Origin: Rariglobus sp967755175
Lineage (GTDB): Bacteria > Verrucomicrobiota > Verrucomicrobiia > Opitutales > Opitutaceae
Length of the DNA: 64,000 nucleotides
Assembly (NCBI GenBank): GCA_967755175.1
Contig: CBRAFO010000005.1
Span: 1-64,000 of the forward strand
Reading direction: 5' to 3'
Position 1 is the stretch's first letter. Every line of letters starts with the position of its first letter. The notes beneath the pieces were generated by a model. It was not told the DNA's origin. It searched no databases and worked only from the letters and a program-made list of their open reading frames with translations. This document shows, one piece after another, positions 8,597-16,324 of this stretch. A program made the translations under genes and the position numbers.

Positions 8597-9569
8597 CGAA
8601 GAAATAAAAAAAACTCGGCTGCGTGCCGCAGTCTTCCTTGAGGACGAAGACCCGTTTGTTTTTCAGCACCCAGCGGATCTCGGACTCGGGATCGAGCAGG
8701 TTGCCAAACACCCGCGCGCCCGTCGGACAGGCTTCGAGGCACGCGGGCAGTTTCCCCTGACGCGAGCGGTGCAGACAAAAGGTGCATTTCTCCATCACGC
8801 CTTGCGGGCGCAGGCGGTTGGAAAGATAACCTTGATCCGGGTTGATCTCCGCGGCGGGCACCTGCGGCTTCGTCCAGTTGAAGCGGCGCGCATGGTAAGG
8901 GCAGGCCGCCTCGCAGTAGCGGCAGCCGATACACCAGTTATAGTCCACGACGACGATGCCGTCTTTTTCCTTCCACGTGGCCTCGACCGGGCAGACCGAA
9001 ACGCACGGCGGTTTGTCGCACTGCTGGCACTGCACCGGCATGTAGAACTTGTCCTTGTTGGGCACCGCGTGGTCGTAGTTCACGCGGCCTTTGGCTAGGT
9101 CGAGCGAACCTTTCTCCATTTCCAGCACGCGGATGTAGCTGTTGCCCGAAGGACGGTCGTGGTTGTTCTCGATGTGGCAGGCCTTGGCGCAGCGGCGGCA
9201 GCCCACGCAGATGGAGAGGTTGAGCGCGTAGCCAAATTTCACGCCGGGCTGCGGGCGGTAATCGCCAATGTGCACGTCCACGCCCGTCGCTTCCTTGGTT
9301 TCCTGCTCCAAGCGGGCCATGACCAGGCCGAGGTCGAAGGGCGACAGCTCCTTGTAGTGCTTCTGGAGATAATCATCGAGCGTGAGGTCGTCGGTCCACT
9401 CGGTGAGCGGCGCGATCGCCTGCGCAAACGCCGCCGCGCCGAGCGTCGCGCCGAGGACCTTGAGCGCGTTGCGACGGGTCATCAGCCCGCCGGCATTTTC
9501 CGGAGCGGATGCAGCGGACACGTTTTCCTGGGCGGCCCCGGAATCATCGGGCGGTTGCGGTTTATTCAT
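8589..9569 (-). CDS. Tat-exported four-cluster Fe-S protein (NrfC/PsrB/TtrB type)
   Basis: A 326-residue ferredoxin-like protein. After a flexible 30-residue N-terminus comes a twin-arginine motif (TRRNALKVLG) and hydrophobic stretch, predicting Tat export or anchoring at the periplasmic face. Sixteen cysteines occur in four groups: CVGCRRCAKAC, CQQCDKPPCVSVC, CIGCRYCEAAC and CTFC...CLEAC, giving four [4Fe-4S] clusters. The start at 9569 overlaps the end of the tetraheme gene by 8 nt; the longer in-frame extension runs into that gene. It should take electrons from the NrfD-type subunit and hand them to the tetraheme cytochrome. Confidence 0.9.
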   Translation of the reverse strand: MNKPQPPDDSGAAQENVSAASAPENAGGLMTRRNALKVLGATLGAAAFAQAIAPLTEWTDDLTLDDYLQKHYKELSPFDLGLVMARLEQETKEATGVDVHIGDYRPQPGVKFGYALNLSICVGCRRCAKACHIENNHDRPSGNSYIRVLEMEKGSLDLAKGRVNYDHAVPNKDKFYMPVQCQQCDKPPCVSVCPVEATWKEKDGIVVVDYNWCIGCRYCEAACPYHARRFNWTKPQVPAAEINPDQGYLSNRLRPQGVMEKCTFCLHRSRQGKLPACLEACPTGARVFGNLLDPESEIRWVLKNKRVFVLKEDCGTQPSFFYFFDE

Positions 9570-10275
9570 GGTGCTGGGCCTCCGTGGCGTGGTGGGCGGA
9601 CTCGGCGTCGCGTTGTTTCTGCTGAAGCGCACCGCGGTCCTTCGGTGCAAACACCGGCGTCCACGCCGGGTAAGCCGGTGCATGCGGATCGTGGCAATCG
9701 GTGCAGGTTCGACGCGTGCGCTCGCCCTTCGTCTTGTCCCAATATCCCGCCATGCCACCATGCGAGCCGTGCAGGTAATCGCGGGTCTGCGGACCATGGC
9801 ATTGCTGGCAAAGTTTCTGCGCGTCGGCGAACGCCAGCTTGCGACCGTCAGCGAGCCGCAGCGCGTCATAGTCCTGGCTGTTGTGGCAACTCAGGCAGCT
9901 CTGGTCGCCATGTGCGTAAATCAACTTCTGGTGAAAGTCCGCCGGCACCGCGCCAAGGCGGCCCGCGTCGAGATTGGGCGACTTGGTCGCATGACAGGTC
10001 ATGCACGCCACGCCGACCGCTTGCCCATGATAATCGACCAGACCGGACTCCACGGCCGGCCGATAACCCGCCGGGCGATGCGCGGGCACGGCCGCCGCCG
10101 TCGCGGCTAACGGCAGGTGAACCGGCTTCGACGACGGCAGGTCGAGACTTGGTGTGGATTCGGCCGAGATCGCCTGCCATCCGCTCCCCTTCGATTCACC
10201 GAGCAACCACTGTCCGCCGAGCGCCGCCAAGACTGCGCCCGCCGCGACAGAAGAGATGACCAAACGACGCTTCAT
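9562..10275 (-). CDS. Membrane-anchored or periplasmic tetraheme cytochrome c
   Basis: A 237-residue protein with an N-terminal hydrophobic anchor or signal (residues about 5-25) and four CxxCH heme sites: CMTCH 91, CLSCH 127, CQQCH 156 and CTDCH 191. Extra histidines (HGD, HGSHGG) could be distal ligands. It is the first gene of a - strand operon running into the Fe-S protein, NrfD-type protein and Rrf2 regulator, divergent from napD-napA. Desulfovibrio nap operons encode a tetraheme NapM; this protein may play a comparable shuttle role, though homology to NapM is not demonstrated. The ATG at 10275 is chosen because it begins the Lys/Arg-rich signal; the upstream in-frame extension overlaps napD. 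Confidence 0.88.
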   Translation of the reverse strand: MKRRLVISSVAAGAVLAALGGQWLLGESKGSGWQAISAESTPSLDLPSSKPVHLPLAATAAAVPAHRPAGYRPAVESGLVDYHGQAVGVACMTCHATKSPNLDAGRLGAVPADFHQKLIYAHGDQSCLSCHNSQDYDALRLADGRKLAFADAQKLCQQCHGPQTRDYLHGSHGGMAGYWDKTKGERTRRTCTDCHDPHAPAYPAWTPVFAPKDRGALQQKQRDAESAHHATEAQHHE

Positions 10276-10366
10276 TGCCCGGAGAAAGGCAGAGCCAGTC
10301 CGCCATATCAATACTTCTTTGTCTTTTATTCTTGTTATGACGGGATCCGTTCCGCAGGTTACCGAC
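10276..10366. promoter_or_regulatory. Divergent promoter region between the cytochrome operon and napD
   Basis: About 90 nt separate the divergent start codons. The region is locally AT-rich (around 10306-10336) compared with its surroundings, so both operons must be controlled from here. No clear -35/-10 pair or FNR-type palindrome could be assigned by eye. The Rrf2 regulator encoded at the end of the leftward operon is the obvious candidate to bind. Confidence 0.5.
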
Positions 10367-10630
10367 ATGGACGCCATCGCCACGACTGAACCGGGCCTGA
10401 GTTCACTGGTCATCACGCTCACGGAATTGCCCGAGCTCCGTGCCGCCGCGTTGAGAGAATTGGCGCGCCGCCCCGAGCTGGAGCTAGGCGAGCTGCGTGC
10501 GCCTTGGCTGCCCGCCGTGCTCACCTCCGCCGATCCTTACGGCGCATTCCGCGAACTCGAAGCGATCCCCGGCGTCGAGCTGGTCGAAGTCGTCTTCGTT
10601 GAACTGCCCGCCCCCACCCTCGTCGCTTAA
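10367..10630 (+). CDS. napD: NapD-like chaperone for periplasmic nitrate reductase
   Basis: An 87-residue protein of the expected NapD size. It contains LSSLVITLTELPELRAAALRELARRPELELGE, a ferredoxin-like beta-alpha-beta opening, and ends with GVELVEVVFVEL, matching the small NapD fold that binds the Tat signal peptide of NapA. The ATG at 10367 is preferred because AGGT stands 7 nt upstream and it gives the canonical length; an in-frame ATG at 10337 would add ten residues. It lies 18 nt before napA, whose product begins with a twin-arginine signal, the known NapD ligand. Confidence 0.75.
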   Translation: MDAIATTEPGLSSLVITLTELPELRAAALRELARRPELELGELRAPWLPAVLTSADPYGAFRELEAIPGVELVEVVFVELPAPTLVA

Positions 10631-10648
10631 CCCCGACCGCTACCCGCC

Positions 10649-13078
10649 ATGCAACGTCGCGAATTCCTCCGCACCACCGCCCTCGCCGCCGCCTCCGCAG
10701 TCATCGCGCGGAGACTCGGTGCCACTCCCACTCCAGGCGAACCGGCCTACGCTACCTCGCCTACCGCCACCGTCACCGCCGATGGCGTGCGTTGGGACAA
10801 GGCCCCCTGTCGTTTCTGCGGCACCGGTTGCCACGTGCGGGTCGGCGTCAAAGACGGTCGCGTCGTCGCCATCCAAGGCGACCCGCAGGCCGAGGTAAAC
10901 AAAGGCCTGCTCTGCATGAAGGGCTACCATGTCGGCGGCATCCTCTACGGCAAAGACCGCCTCACCACGCCTCAGCTGCGCCGCAACGGCCGGCTCGAGC
11001 CCATCACGTGGGACGAAGCCATCGACATCATGGCGCGCCGCATCATGCAAAAACCCGCCGGCTTCGGTTTCTACGGCAGCGGACAATGGACGATTCCCGA
11101 AGGTTACGCCGCCCAGAAGTTCATGAAGGCCGGCTTGGGCAACAACCACCTCGAACCGAACGCCCGCTTGTGCATGGCCTCCGCCGTGACCGGATATCTG
11201 TCAGTTTACGGCGTGGACGAACCTGCCGGTTGTTACGACGACCTCGACACCGCCGACGTGATTATCCTCTGGGGCAACAACCCGGCCGAGATGCACCCGG
11301 TGTTGTTTTCCCGTATCATCGACCGGCGCACGCGCGGCGAAAAGGTTATGCTCATCGACATGGGCACGCGCCGAACACGCACCACCGCCTACGCCGATCA
11401 CTATCTGGAATTCCGCCCGCAAACCGACCTCGCCATCGCCAACGGCATCGCCCACCTGCTCCTCGCCAACGGCACGTGGAACCGCGAGTTCGTCGAGAGC
11501 CACTGTAACTTTCGCACGGATACCGCCCCCGTCTCGCTCAATGGCCAGCCGATGACGTTCGACGCTTACCGCGAGGCGCTCGCCGCCTACACGCCCGCTT
11601 ACGTCGCGAAACTCTCCGGCGTGCCCGAAGAAAAGATCTGCCTACTCGGCGACCTCTTCGGTCGCCGCGACCTGCGCATCACCAGTCTCTGGTGCATGGG
11701 CATGAACCAGCACACGCGCGGCACCGCGATCAACCGCCTCGTCCACGGCATTCACCTGCTTTCCGGCCACTGGGGCCGCCCCGGCGATGCGCCGACCTCG
11801 CTCACCGGCCAGCCCTCCGCCTGCGGCACTGCCCGCGAAGTCGGCACGATGTGCCACACCTTGCCCGGCGGGCTGCTCATCGCCAACCCCGAGCACCGCG
11901 CCGAATGCGAAGAGCTCTGGCACGTGCCCGCCGGCCGTATCAACCCAAAGCCCGGTTACCACACCGTGCAGCTCTGGGAAAAGTTCTGCACGCCCACCGA
12001 CAAGGGCGGCGATATCCACACGGTCTTCGTCCAGGTCACCAACCCCGGCCAAACGCTGCCCGACCTCGCCCGCACGTTCACCGGCAAGGCCAACCTCGCG
12101 GACAAATTCTTGATCGTCTCCGATGTTTACCCCACGGCCACCACCGCGCTCGCCGACCTCGTTTTGCCCGCCGCGCTCTGGGTCGAGAAGAACGGCGTTT
12201 ACGGCAACTCTGAGCGCCGCACGCAGCAGTGGTTCAAACAAGTCGAGCCTCCCGGACAGGCGCGTCCCGACGCCTGGATGACGCTGGCCCTCGCCCGCCG
12301 CCTCTTCGAACTCGGCCACCCCGGCATGAAAAACAAGGACGGCGAATTCATCTTCACGTTTCGCGATGCCGAAAGCCGCGAAGTGCCCACGTGGGACTTT
12401 GCCCATTACTACGATATCAACACCGACCGCGCGCTCTTCGACGAGTATCGCCGTTTCACCTTCCACAAGCACAAGCACGTCGCGCCCTACGACGAGCTTG
12501 TGAAGACCCGCGGCCTGCGCTGGCCCGTGGTCGAGCAAGCCGACGGCACGTTCAAAGAAACGCGTTTCCGCTTCATGGAGTTTAGCGACCCGTTCGTCAA
12601 AAAAGGCGTGGGCATCCAGTTCTACCACTCCGTCACCAAGGACGACCGCGCCCTCATCTGGTTCAACCCCTACGAACCCGCCACCGAGGAGCCTGATGCC
12701 GACTACCCGTTCTGGCTCTGCACCGGTCGCGTGATCGAACACTGGCACAGCGGCACCATGACCATGCGCGTTCCTCAGCTGCGCGGATCCATGCCCAACG
12801 CCTACGTTGAACTCCATCCCGCCGATGCCGCCGCCCTCGGCCTGGCCAACGGCGACACCGCCACACTGGAAACCCGACGCGGACGCCTCGACCTGCCCGT
12901 CTGGCTCAACGGTCGCAGCCAACCTCAACGCGGCTCCGTCTTCGTGCCGTTCTTCGACCAGAACTTCCTGATCAACCAGATCACGCTCGGCGACTACTGC
13001 CCCATTTCCAAAGAGCCCGACTATAAAAAATGCGCCGTGCGTATCCGGCGCCGCACCACCGCGCCTGCCGTGTCATGA
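10649..13078 (+). CDS. napA: Periplasmic nitrate reductase catalytic subunit
   Basis: An 809-residue bis-MGD nitrate reductase. A Tat signal (QRREFLR followed by an Ala-rich stretch) occupies residues 2-24. The [4Fe-4S] site is C54-x2-C57-x3-C61 plus C89 in GLLCMKGY. The Mo ligand is C175 in EPNARLCMASAV, the NapA signature. GMNQHTRGTAIN, SLTGQPSACGTAREVG, and the C-terminal TGRVIEHWHSGTMT and PDYKKCAVRI complete the family pattern. Predicted location is the periplasm, reducing nitrate to nitrite with electrons from the downstream cytochrome. The TGA overlaps the start of the next gene in ATGA, implying translational coupling. Confidence 0.95.
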   Translation: MQRREFLRTTALAAASAVIARRLGATPTPGEPAYATSPTATVTADGVRWDKAPCRFCGTGCHVRVGVKDGRVVAIQGDPQAEVNKGLLCMKGYHVGGILYGKDRLTTPQLRRNGRLEPITWDEAIDIMARRIMQKPAGFGFYGSGQWTIPEGYAAQKFMKAGLGNNHLEPNARLCMASAVTGYLSVYGVDEPAGCYDDLDTADVIILWGNNPAEMHPVLFSRIIDRRTRGEKVMLIDMGTRRTRTTAYADHYLEFRPQTDLAIANGIAHLLLANGTWNREFVESHCNFRTDTAPVSLNGQPMTFDAYREALAAYTPAYVAKLSGVPEEKICLLGDLFGRRDLRITSLWCMGMNQHTRGTAINRLVHGIHLLSGHWGRPGDAPTSLTGQPSACGTAREVGTMCHTLPGGLLIANPEHRAECEELWHVPAGRINPKPGYHTVQLWEKFCTPTDKGGDIHTVFVQVTNPGQTLPDLARTFTGKANLADKFLIVSDVYPTATTALADLVLPAALWVEKNGVYGNSERRTQQWFKQVEPPGQARPDAWMTLALARRLFELGHPGMKNKDGEFIFTFRDAESREVPTWDFAHYYDINTDRALFDEYRRFTFHKHKHVAPYDELVKTRGLRWPVVEQADGTFKETRFRFMEFSDPFVKKGVGIQFYHSVTKDDRALIWFNPYEPATEEPDADYPFWLCTGRVIEHWHSGTMTMRVPQLRGSMPNAYVELHPADAAALGLANGDTATLETRRGRLDLPVWLNGRSQPQRGSVFVPFFDQNFLINQITLGDYCPISKEPDYKKCAVRIRRRTTAPAVS

Positions 13079-13851
13079 AGACACCCGCCCAAAAGCTCGC
13101 CGTCATCGCCGCGCTCTTCGCCTTCACGACCGGAGTCAGCGGTTACTTCATGGGCCTGCTCCAGACCAATCGCTTCGCCGACAAAGATCGCCACGTCGCC
13201 CCCGTGCCCGAAGCACCTGCAGCCTCCTCCGCTCCCGAGGCTCCACGCTACGCCGATTTGGCCGACCACACCCGCCAAGCCAATCACACTTGGCACAACG
13301 CGATCACCAACCTGCCGTCCGCTCCCGCCTTCACTGCCAACACCCCGCGCCTGAGCCCGGAGGAGTTGACCACCTTGCTCGCACGCCGCGACTCCCGCCG
13401 CGCCTTCGCGGGTGCGCCGCCCACCGTCCCGCACCCCATCGACCAACACACCTCGGCCGCCTGCCTCGCGTGCCATGGTCAGCCCACCCGCGTCGGCCGC
13501 ATCGACGTCCCGCAAATCAGCCACCCCGCCTGCACCAACTGCATTCAGTGCCACGCCCCCGCGGCCGGGCCCGGCCCTGCGCTCGCCACACCGCCTCCCG
13601 CGCAAGCCACGCCCGTGCTCGCCAACGCCTTCGCAGGTCTCCCCGCGCCCGTCGCCGGCACCCGCGCATACGACGGCGCGCCGCCGATCATGCCCCACAC
13701 CACCGCGATGCGCCAAAACTGCATCACCTGCCACAGCCCCGGCGGTTCCAGCCTCATCAAGACCACGCATCCGCAGCGCCAAAACTGCCTCCAGTGCCAC
13801 GCCCTCGACGCGGGCCGGGAAACGCTCCCGCCCGCCCACTCCGCCCCCTGA
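13075..13851 (+). CDS. NapB-like tetraheme cytochrome with duplicated diheme module
   Basis: A 258-residue c-type cytochrome with an N-terminal membrane segment or uncleaved signal (residues 8-30). It has two consecutive NapB-like modules. Module 1 has GAPPTVPH at 113-120, CLACH at 130 and CIQCH at 156. Module 2 has GAPPIMPH at 201-208, CITCH at 216 and CLQCH at 238. Classical NapB has one such unit (PPxIPH, CLxCH, CxQCH) and two hemes; here the unit appears twice, giving four hemes. Candidate distal ligands are H120, H150, H208 and H232. It overlaps napA by 4 nt, so it is the direct electron donor to NapA. An ordinary tetraheme cytochrome that converged on NapB is the alternative. Confidence 0.85.
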   Translation: MKTPAQKLAVIAALFAFTTGVSGYFMGLLQTNRFADKDRHVAPVPEAPAASSAPEAPRYADLADHTRQANHTWHNAITNLPSAPAFTANTPRLSPEELTTLLARRDSRRAFAGAPPTVPHPIDQHTSAACLACHGQPTRVGRIDVPQISHPACTNCIQCHAPAAGPGPALATPPPAQATPVLANAFAGLPAPVAGTRAYDGAPPIMPHTTAMRQNCITCHSPGGSSLIKTTHPQRQNCLQCHALDAGRETLPPAHSAP

Positions 13852-13856
13852 CTCCC

Positions 13857-14321
13857 ATGGCCGCCACCATCAACCGCCGCGAGTTCTTCACCCGTCTGCT
13901 ACCGCCCACGCTTCGTCCATCACCCGCCACTCAACCCACTTCCATCCTTCCGCTCATGACAACACCCGCTCCCGCCGAAGCCCCGGTCACGACCTCCCCT
14001 TCCGAACCCCTGCGTCTGCCACCGCTCCAGCAGACAGTCCTCGATGTGGCCACCACCGACGCGCTCTTTCGCGACCTCGCCGCCTGCACGCGCATCCACG
14101 CCGTGATCCCAAAATACGCAGCCCGCGGCCACACCGGCACCGATACGATCTCCCTGGAAACCGCACGCACCCGCCTCGCCGCCGGCCTGCTCCTCGGCGT
14201 GCAAATCCGCTACGCTTACGACGGCCACACCTGGTGCGACACCCTCCTGCGCCGCCCCAACGGCCTCACCCTCGTCCGTATTCGCGAAGCGGATATCGAG
14301 GCAACCGTTGGCACCTCCTAA
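13857..14321 (+). CDS. Unknown protein of the nap operon
   Basis: A 154-residue protein I do not recognise. The N-terminus (INRREFFTRLLPP) looks like a degenerate twin-arginine or NapF-like opening. A Pro/Thr/Ala-rich linker follows to about residue 58, then a compact domain of about 95 residues contains TVLDVATTDALFRDLAAC, LLLGVQIRYAYDGHTWCDTLLR and LTLVRIREADIEA. There is no heme, Fe-S or transmembrane motif. It starts 5 nt after the napB-like stop and is followed by a cupin and a DUF2249 gene, so it belongs to the nitrate operon. Function is unknown; a maturation or redox-sensing role would be speculation. Confidence 0.75.
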   Translation: MAATINRREFFTRLLPPTLRPSPATQPTSILPLMTTPAPAEAPVTTSPSEPLRLPPLQQTVLDVATTDALFRDLAACTRIHAVIPKYAARGHTGTDTISLETARTRLAAGLLLGVQIRYAYDGHTWCDTLLRRPNGLTLVRIREADIEATVGTS

Positions 14322-14340
14322 CTTTCTTCCTCCTTCACCC

Positions 14341-14676
14341 ATGGCCTTCTCCGTCTTCATTCCCGACCAGTGCGCCACCGTGCCACTGGCTCCCCTCGCC
14401 ACGCCGAGCACCGCCGGCATCACCAGCCGCACGCTCCTCAAGACCACCGGAGGCAAAGCCGTGCTCTTCGCCTTCGATGCCGGCCAAGAACTCACGGAGC
14501 ACACCAACCCCAACCACGCGCTCATTCAGGTTCTTTCCGGCAGCCTCCAACTCACCCTTGCCGGCCGACCCGAAACGCTCCTCCCCGGCGCGCTTCTCCA
14601 CATGCCTCCGCAACTCCCGCACGCCGTGCGCGCCGACGAACCCACCACGTTTCTCCTCACGCTGCTCACTCCCTGA
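14341..14676 (+). CDS. Small cupin-domain protein
   Basis: A 111-residue single-domain cupin. The segments FDAGQELTEHTNPNHALIQVLSG and PGALLHMPPQLPHAVRADEP correspond to the two cupin motifs, with H/E/H residues and a later PHAV histidine as possible metal ligands. It starts 19 nt after the orphan nap-operon gene. Small cupins often appear next to DUF2249 and hemerythrin genes in denitrification or NO-detoxification loci; whether it binds metal or a nitrogen compound here is unknown. The ATG at 14341 is preferred over a start 11 codons upstream inside the short gap. Confidence 0.8.
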   Translation: MAFSVFIPDQCATVPLAPLATPSTAGITSRTLLKTTGGKAVLFAFDAGQELTEHTNPNHALIQVLSGSLQLTLAGRPETLLPGALLHMPPQLPHAVRADEPTTFLLTLLTP

Positions 14677-14692
14677 CAGCCCAGCCCTCCGA

Positions 14693-14738
14693 CTCGTTCT
14701 CGTTCTCTTAATCTTTCTCGTTCTCGTCCCCGTTTTCC
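14693..14738. repeat. Hexamer tandem repeat spacer (CTCGTT-like), copy 2
   Basis: About seven degenerate units of CTCGTT fill the gap between the cupin gene and the DUF2249 gene, ending about 10 nt before the ATG. They share the core TCGTTCTCGTTCTCTTA with 109-125. The strongly pyrimidine-rich + strand would leave an unstructured mRNA leader. Confidence 0.75.
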
Positions 14739-14747
14739 CTTCTCACC

Positions 14748-15089
14748 ATGACCACCCAACCGATCCATCCCGCCCTCGCCTCCATTCCTGCCGCCGAGTT
14801 GCTCGACGCCTGCAATATCCCTTGCCGCACGAAACATCCGCTCATTCTTGAGCGCGCCGGAGCCCTCGCCATCGGCGGGAGTTTTGTCCTCGTAAACGGT
14901 CACGCCCCCGAGCCCCTGCGCTACCAATTCGAAGCCATCGCTCCCGGTTGCTTCCGCTGGGATTACCTCGTGGACGAAGCTGATCTCGCTGCCGTCCGTA
15001 TCACCCGTATCGCCCCTAACCCCGCCGGCATCACCGACCTCGCGCCCGCCGCACGCCCTGGCGGTTGCGGTGGCCACCATCACAACTAA
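14748..15089 (+). CDS. DUF2249-like protein with C-terminal GGCGGHHH tail
   Basis: A 113-residue protein whose core (residues about 25-90: ILERAGALAIGGSFVLVNGH, PLRYQFEAIAPGCFRWDY) resembles DUF2249, a small domain repeatedly found with cupins, hemerythrins and nitrate or NO metabolism genes. The C-terminus ends in GGCGGHHHN, a Gly/Cys/His tail that could bind a metal. It is probably the last gene of the nap operon, before the moaA region. No enzymatic residues can be named. The family assignment is by pattern and moderately sure. Confidence 0.7.
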   Translation: MTTQPIHPALASIPAAELLDACNIPCRTKHPLILERAGALAIGGSFVLVNGHAPEPLRYQFEAIAPGCFRWDYLVDEADLAAVRITRIAPNPAGITDLAPAARPGGCGGHHHN

Positions 15090-15102
15090 GCTGCGACCCG
15101 TC

Positions 15103-15149
15103 ATCGTGACGCCCGCCCGCTGCCCCTCCCCAATGGGCGCCGTCACGAT
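15103..15149. promoter_or_regulatory. Inverted repeat upstream of moaA
   Basis: A perfect 9-bp inverted repeat (ATCGTGACG at 15103-15111, complement at 15141-15149) with an internal GC-rich GCCC/GGGC pairing sits about 85 nt before the moaA start. It may be an RNA hairpin separating nap and moa transcripts or a protein-binding site. It does not match the Moco riboswitch consensus as far as can be seen by eye. Confidence 0.45.
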
Positions 15150-15233
15150 CATCGTTTTCATGAAAAACATCCCGTCCGCCGGCACACTTTCTCCGTGCCC
15201 TCGGTCCGTGCATTGCCAGTGTTGAATTTGCCC

Positions 15234-16205
15234 ATGACCGATCCCTTCGGACGCACCATCGATTACCTGCGCATCTCCGTCACCGACCGGTGCAACGAGC
15301 GCTGCCTGTATTGCATGCCCGAAGGCTACAAGGGCTGGGCGCAACGCCCCGACCACCTCACCGGCGACGAACTCATTCGCATCGCCGCGTCCGCATCTCA
15401 GCTCGGCTTCCGCAAATTCCGCCTCACCGGAGGCGAACCGCTGCTCCGCCCCGACCTCGTTTCCATCGCTGCTGGCATCGCTGCGCTGCCCACGACCACG
15501 TCGCTCGGTCTCTCCACCAACGGCACGCGCCTCAGCTCCGTCTCCCGCGAACTCTGCGCCGCAGGCGTCACCTCGATTAACGTCAGCCTCGACGCGCTTG
15601 ATGCCGACACCTACCGCCGCGTCACCGGCGGACGCCTCGCCGACGCCCTCGCCGGCATTCATGCCGCCCTCGCCGCCGATTTCGAAGTCGTGAAGCTCAA
15701 CGTCGTGCTCATGCGCGGCGTCAACGAAGACCAACTCGTGCCGCTCGTGCGTTTCGCCGCCGAGCACCGCACGCCGGTGCGTTTTATCGAGCTCATGCCG
15801 CTCACGCGCACCGACGTCTTGGATGAGCGCAACTTTCTCTCCTGCGAAGACGCCCGCGCCCGCATCGAAGCCGAACTCGGCCCACTGGAGACGTTGCCCG
15901 ATTACCGCGCCGGCCACGGCCCCGCCCGCTACGCCCGCGCCGTAAACGGTGCGCTTGTCGGTTTCATCGGCGCACTGACCACCCCGGATTTTTGCGGCAG
16001 TTGCAACAAGCTCCGCCTCACCGCCGACGGCAAGTTGCGCCCCTGCCTCGGCCGCCACGGCGAAATCGACCTGCTCGCGCCGCTCCGTGCCGGCCACGCG
16101 AACCTCGACGCGTTACTCACCGAAGCCATCGCCAACAAACCCGCCGACCACACCTTCCAAACCGACTACCACCCCGACCGCCCCATGACCGCCATCGGCG
16201 GCTAA
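15234..16205 (+). CDS. moaA: GTP 3',8-cyclase (molybdenum cofactor biosynthesis protein A)
   Basis: A 323-residue radical SAM enzyme that converts GTP to the cyclic precursor of pyranopterin synthesis with MoaC. The N-terminal cluster motif is CNERCLYC (C-x3-C-x2-C). The second, C-terminal Fe-S site is CGSCNKLRLTADGKLRPC. SLGLSTNGTRL and NVSLDALD are standard MoaA segments, and the protein ends in the conserved GG (AIGG). The ATG at 15234 gives the usual length. It heads the cofactor gene run that supplies the two molybdoenzymes encoded upstream. Confidence 0.95.
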   Translation: MTDPFGRTIDYLRISVTDRCNERCLYCMPEGYKGWAQRPDHLTGDELIRIAASASQLGFRKFRLTGGEPLLRPDLVSIAAGIAALPTTTSLGLSTNGTRLSSVSRELCAAGVTSINVSLDALDADTYRRVTGGRLADALAGIHAALAADFEVVKLNVVLMRGVNEDQLVPLVRFAAEHRTPVRFIELMPLTRTDVLDERNFLSCEDARARIEAELGPLETLPDYRAGHGPARYARAVNGALVGFIGALTTPDFCGSCNKLRLTADGKLRPCLGRHGEIDLLAPLRAGHANLDALLTEAIANKPADHTFQTDYHPDRPMTAIGG

Positions 16206-16249
16206 GGCGCATAAAGACGACACCACCACGCCCTTAGCCTCACAGCCCA

Positions 16250-16272
16250 TTTGTCACTTAATAAGTGACAAA
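16250..16272. promoter_or_regulatory. Perfect 23-bp palindrome between moaA and moaD
   Basis: Two 11-nt arms (TTTGTCACTTA and its exact complement) flank a single A. It is AT-richer than its surroundings, has no downstream T-run, and lies 53 nt before moaD, so a dimeric transcription factor operator is more likely than a terminator. It resembles CRP/FNR-superfamily sites only loosely (GTCAC-N7-GTGAC). Confidence 0.65.
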
Positions 16273-16324
16273 CAGTCCGGGCGACGCAGGTTAGGCGACC
16301 CTCGCATCGAGCCCGCTTCGATTT

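Noticed and set aside
11642..12928. 428-residue open frame antisense to napA
   Set aside because: Shadow frame with repetitive Gly/Val/Glu-rich composition and no motif.
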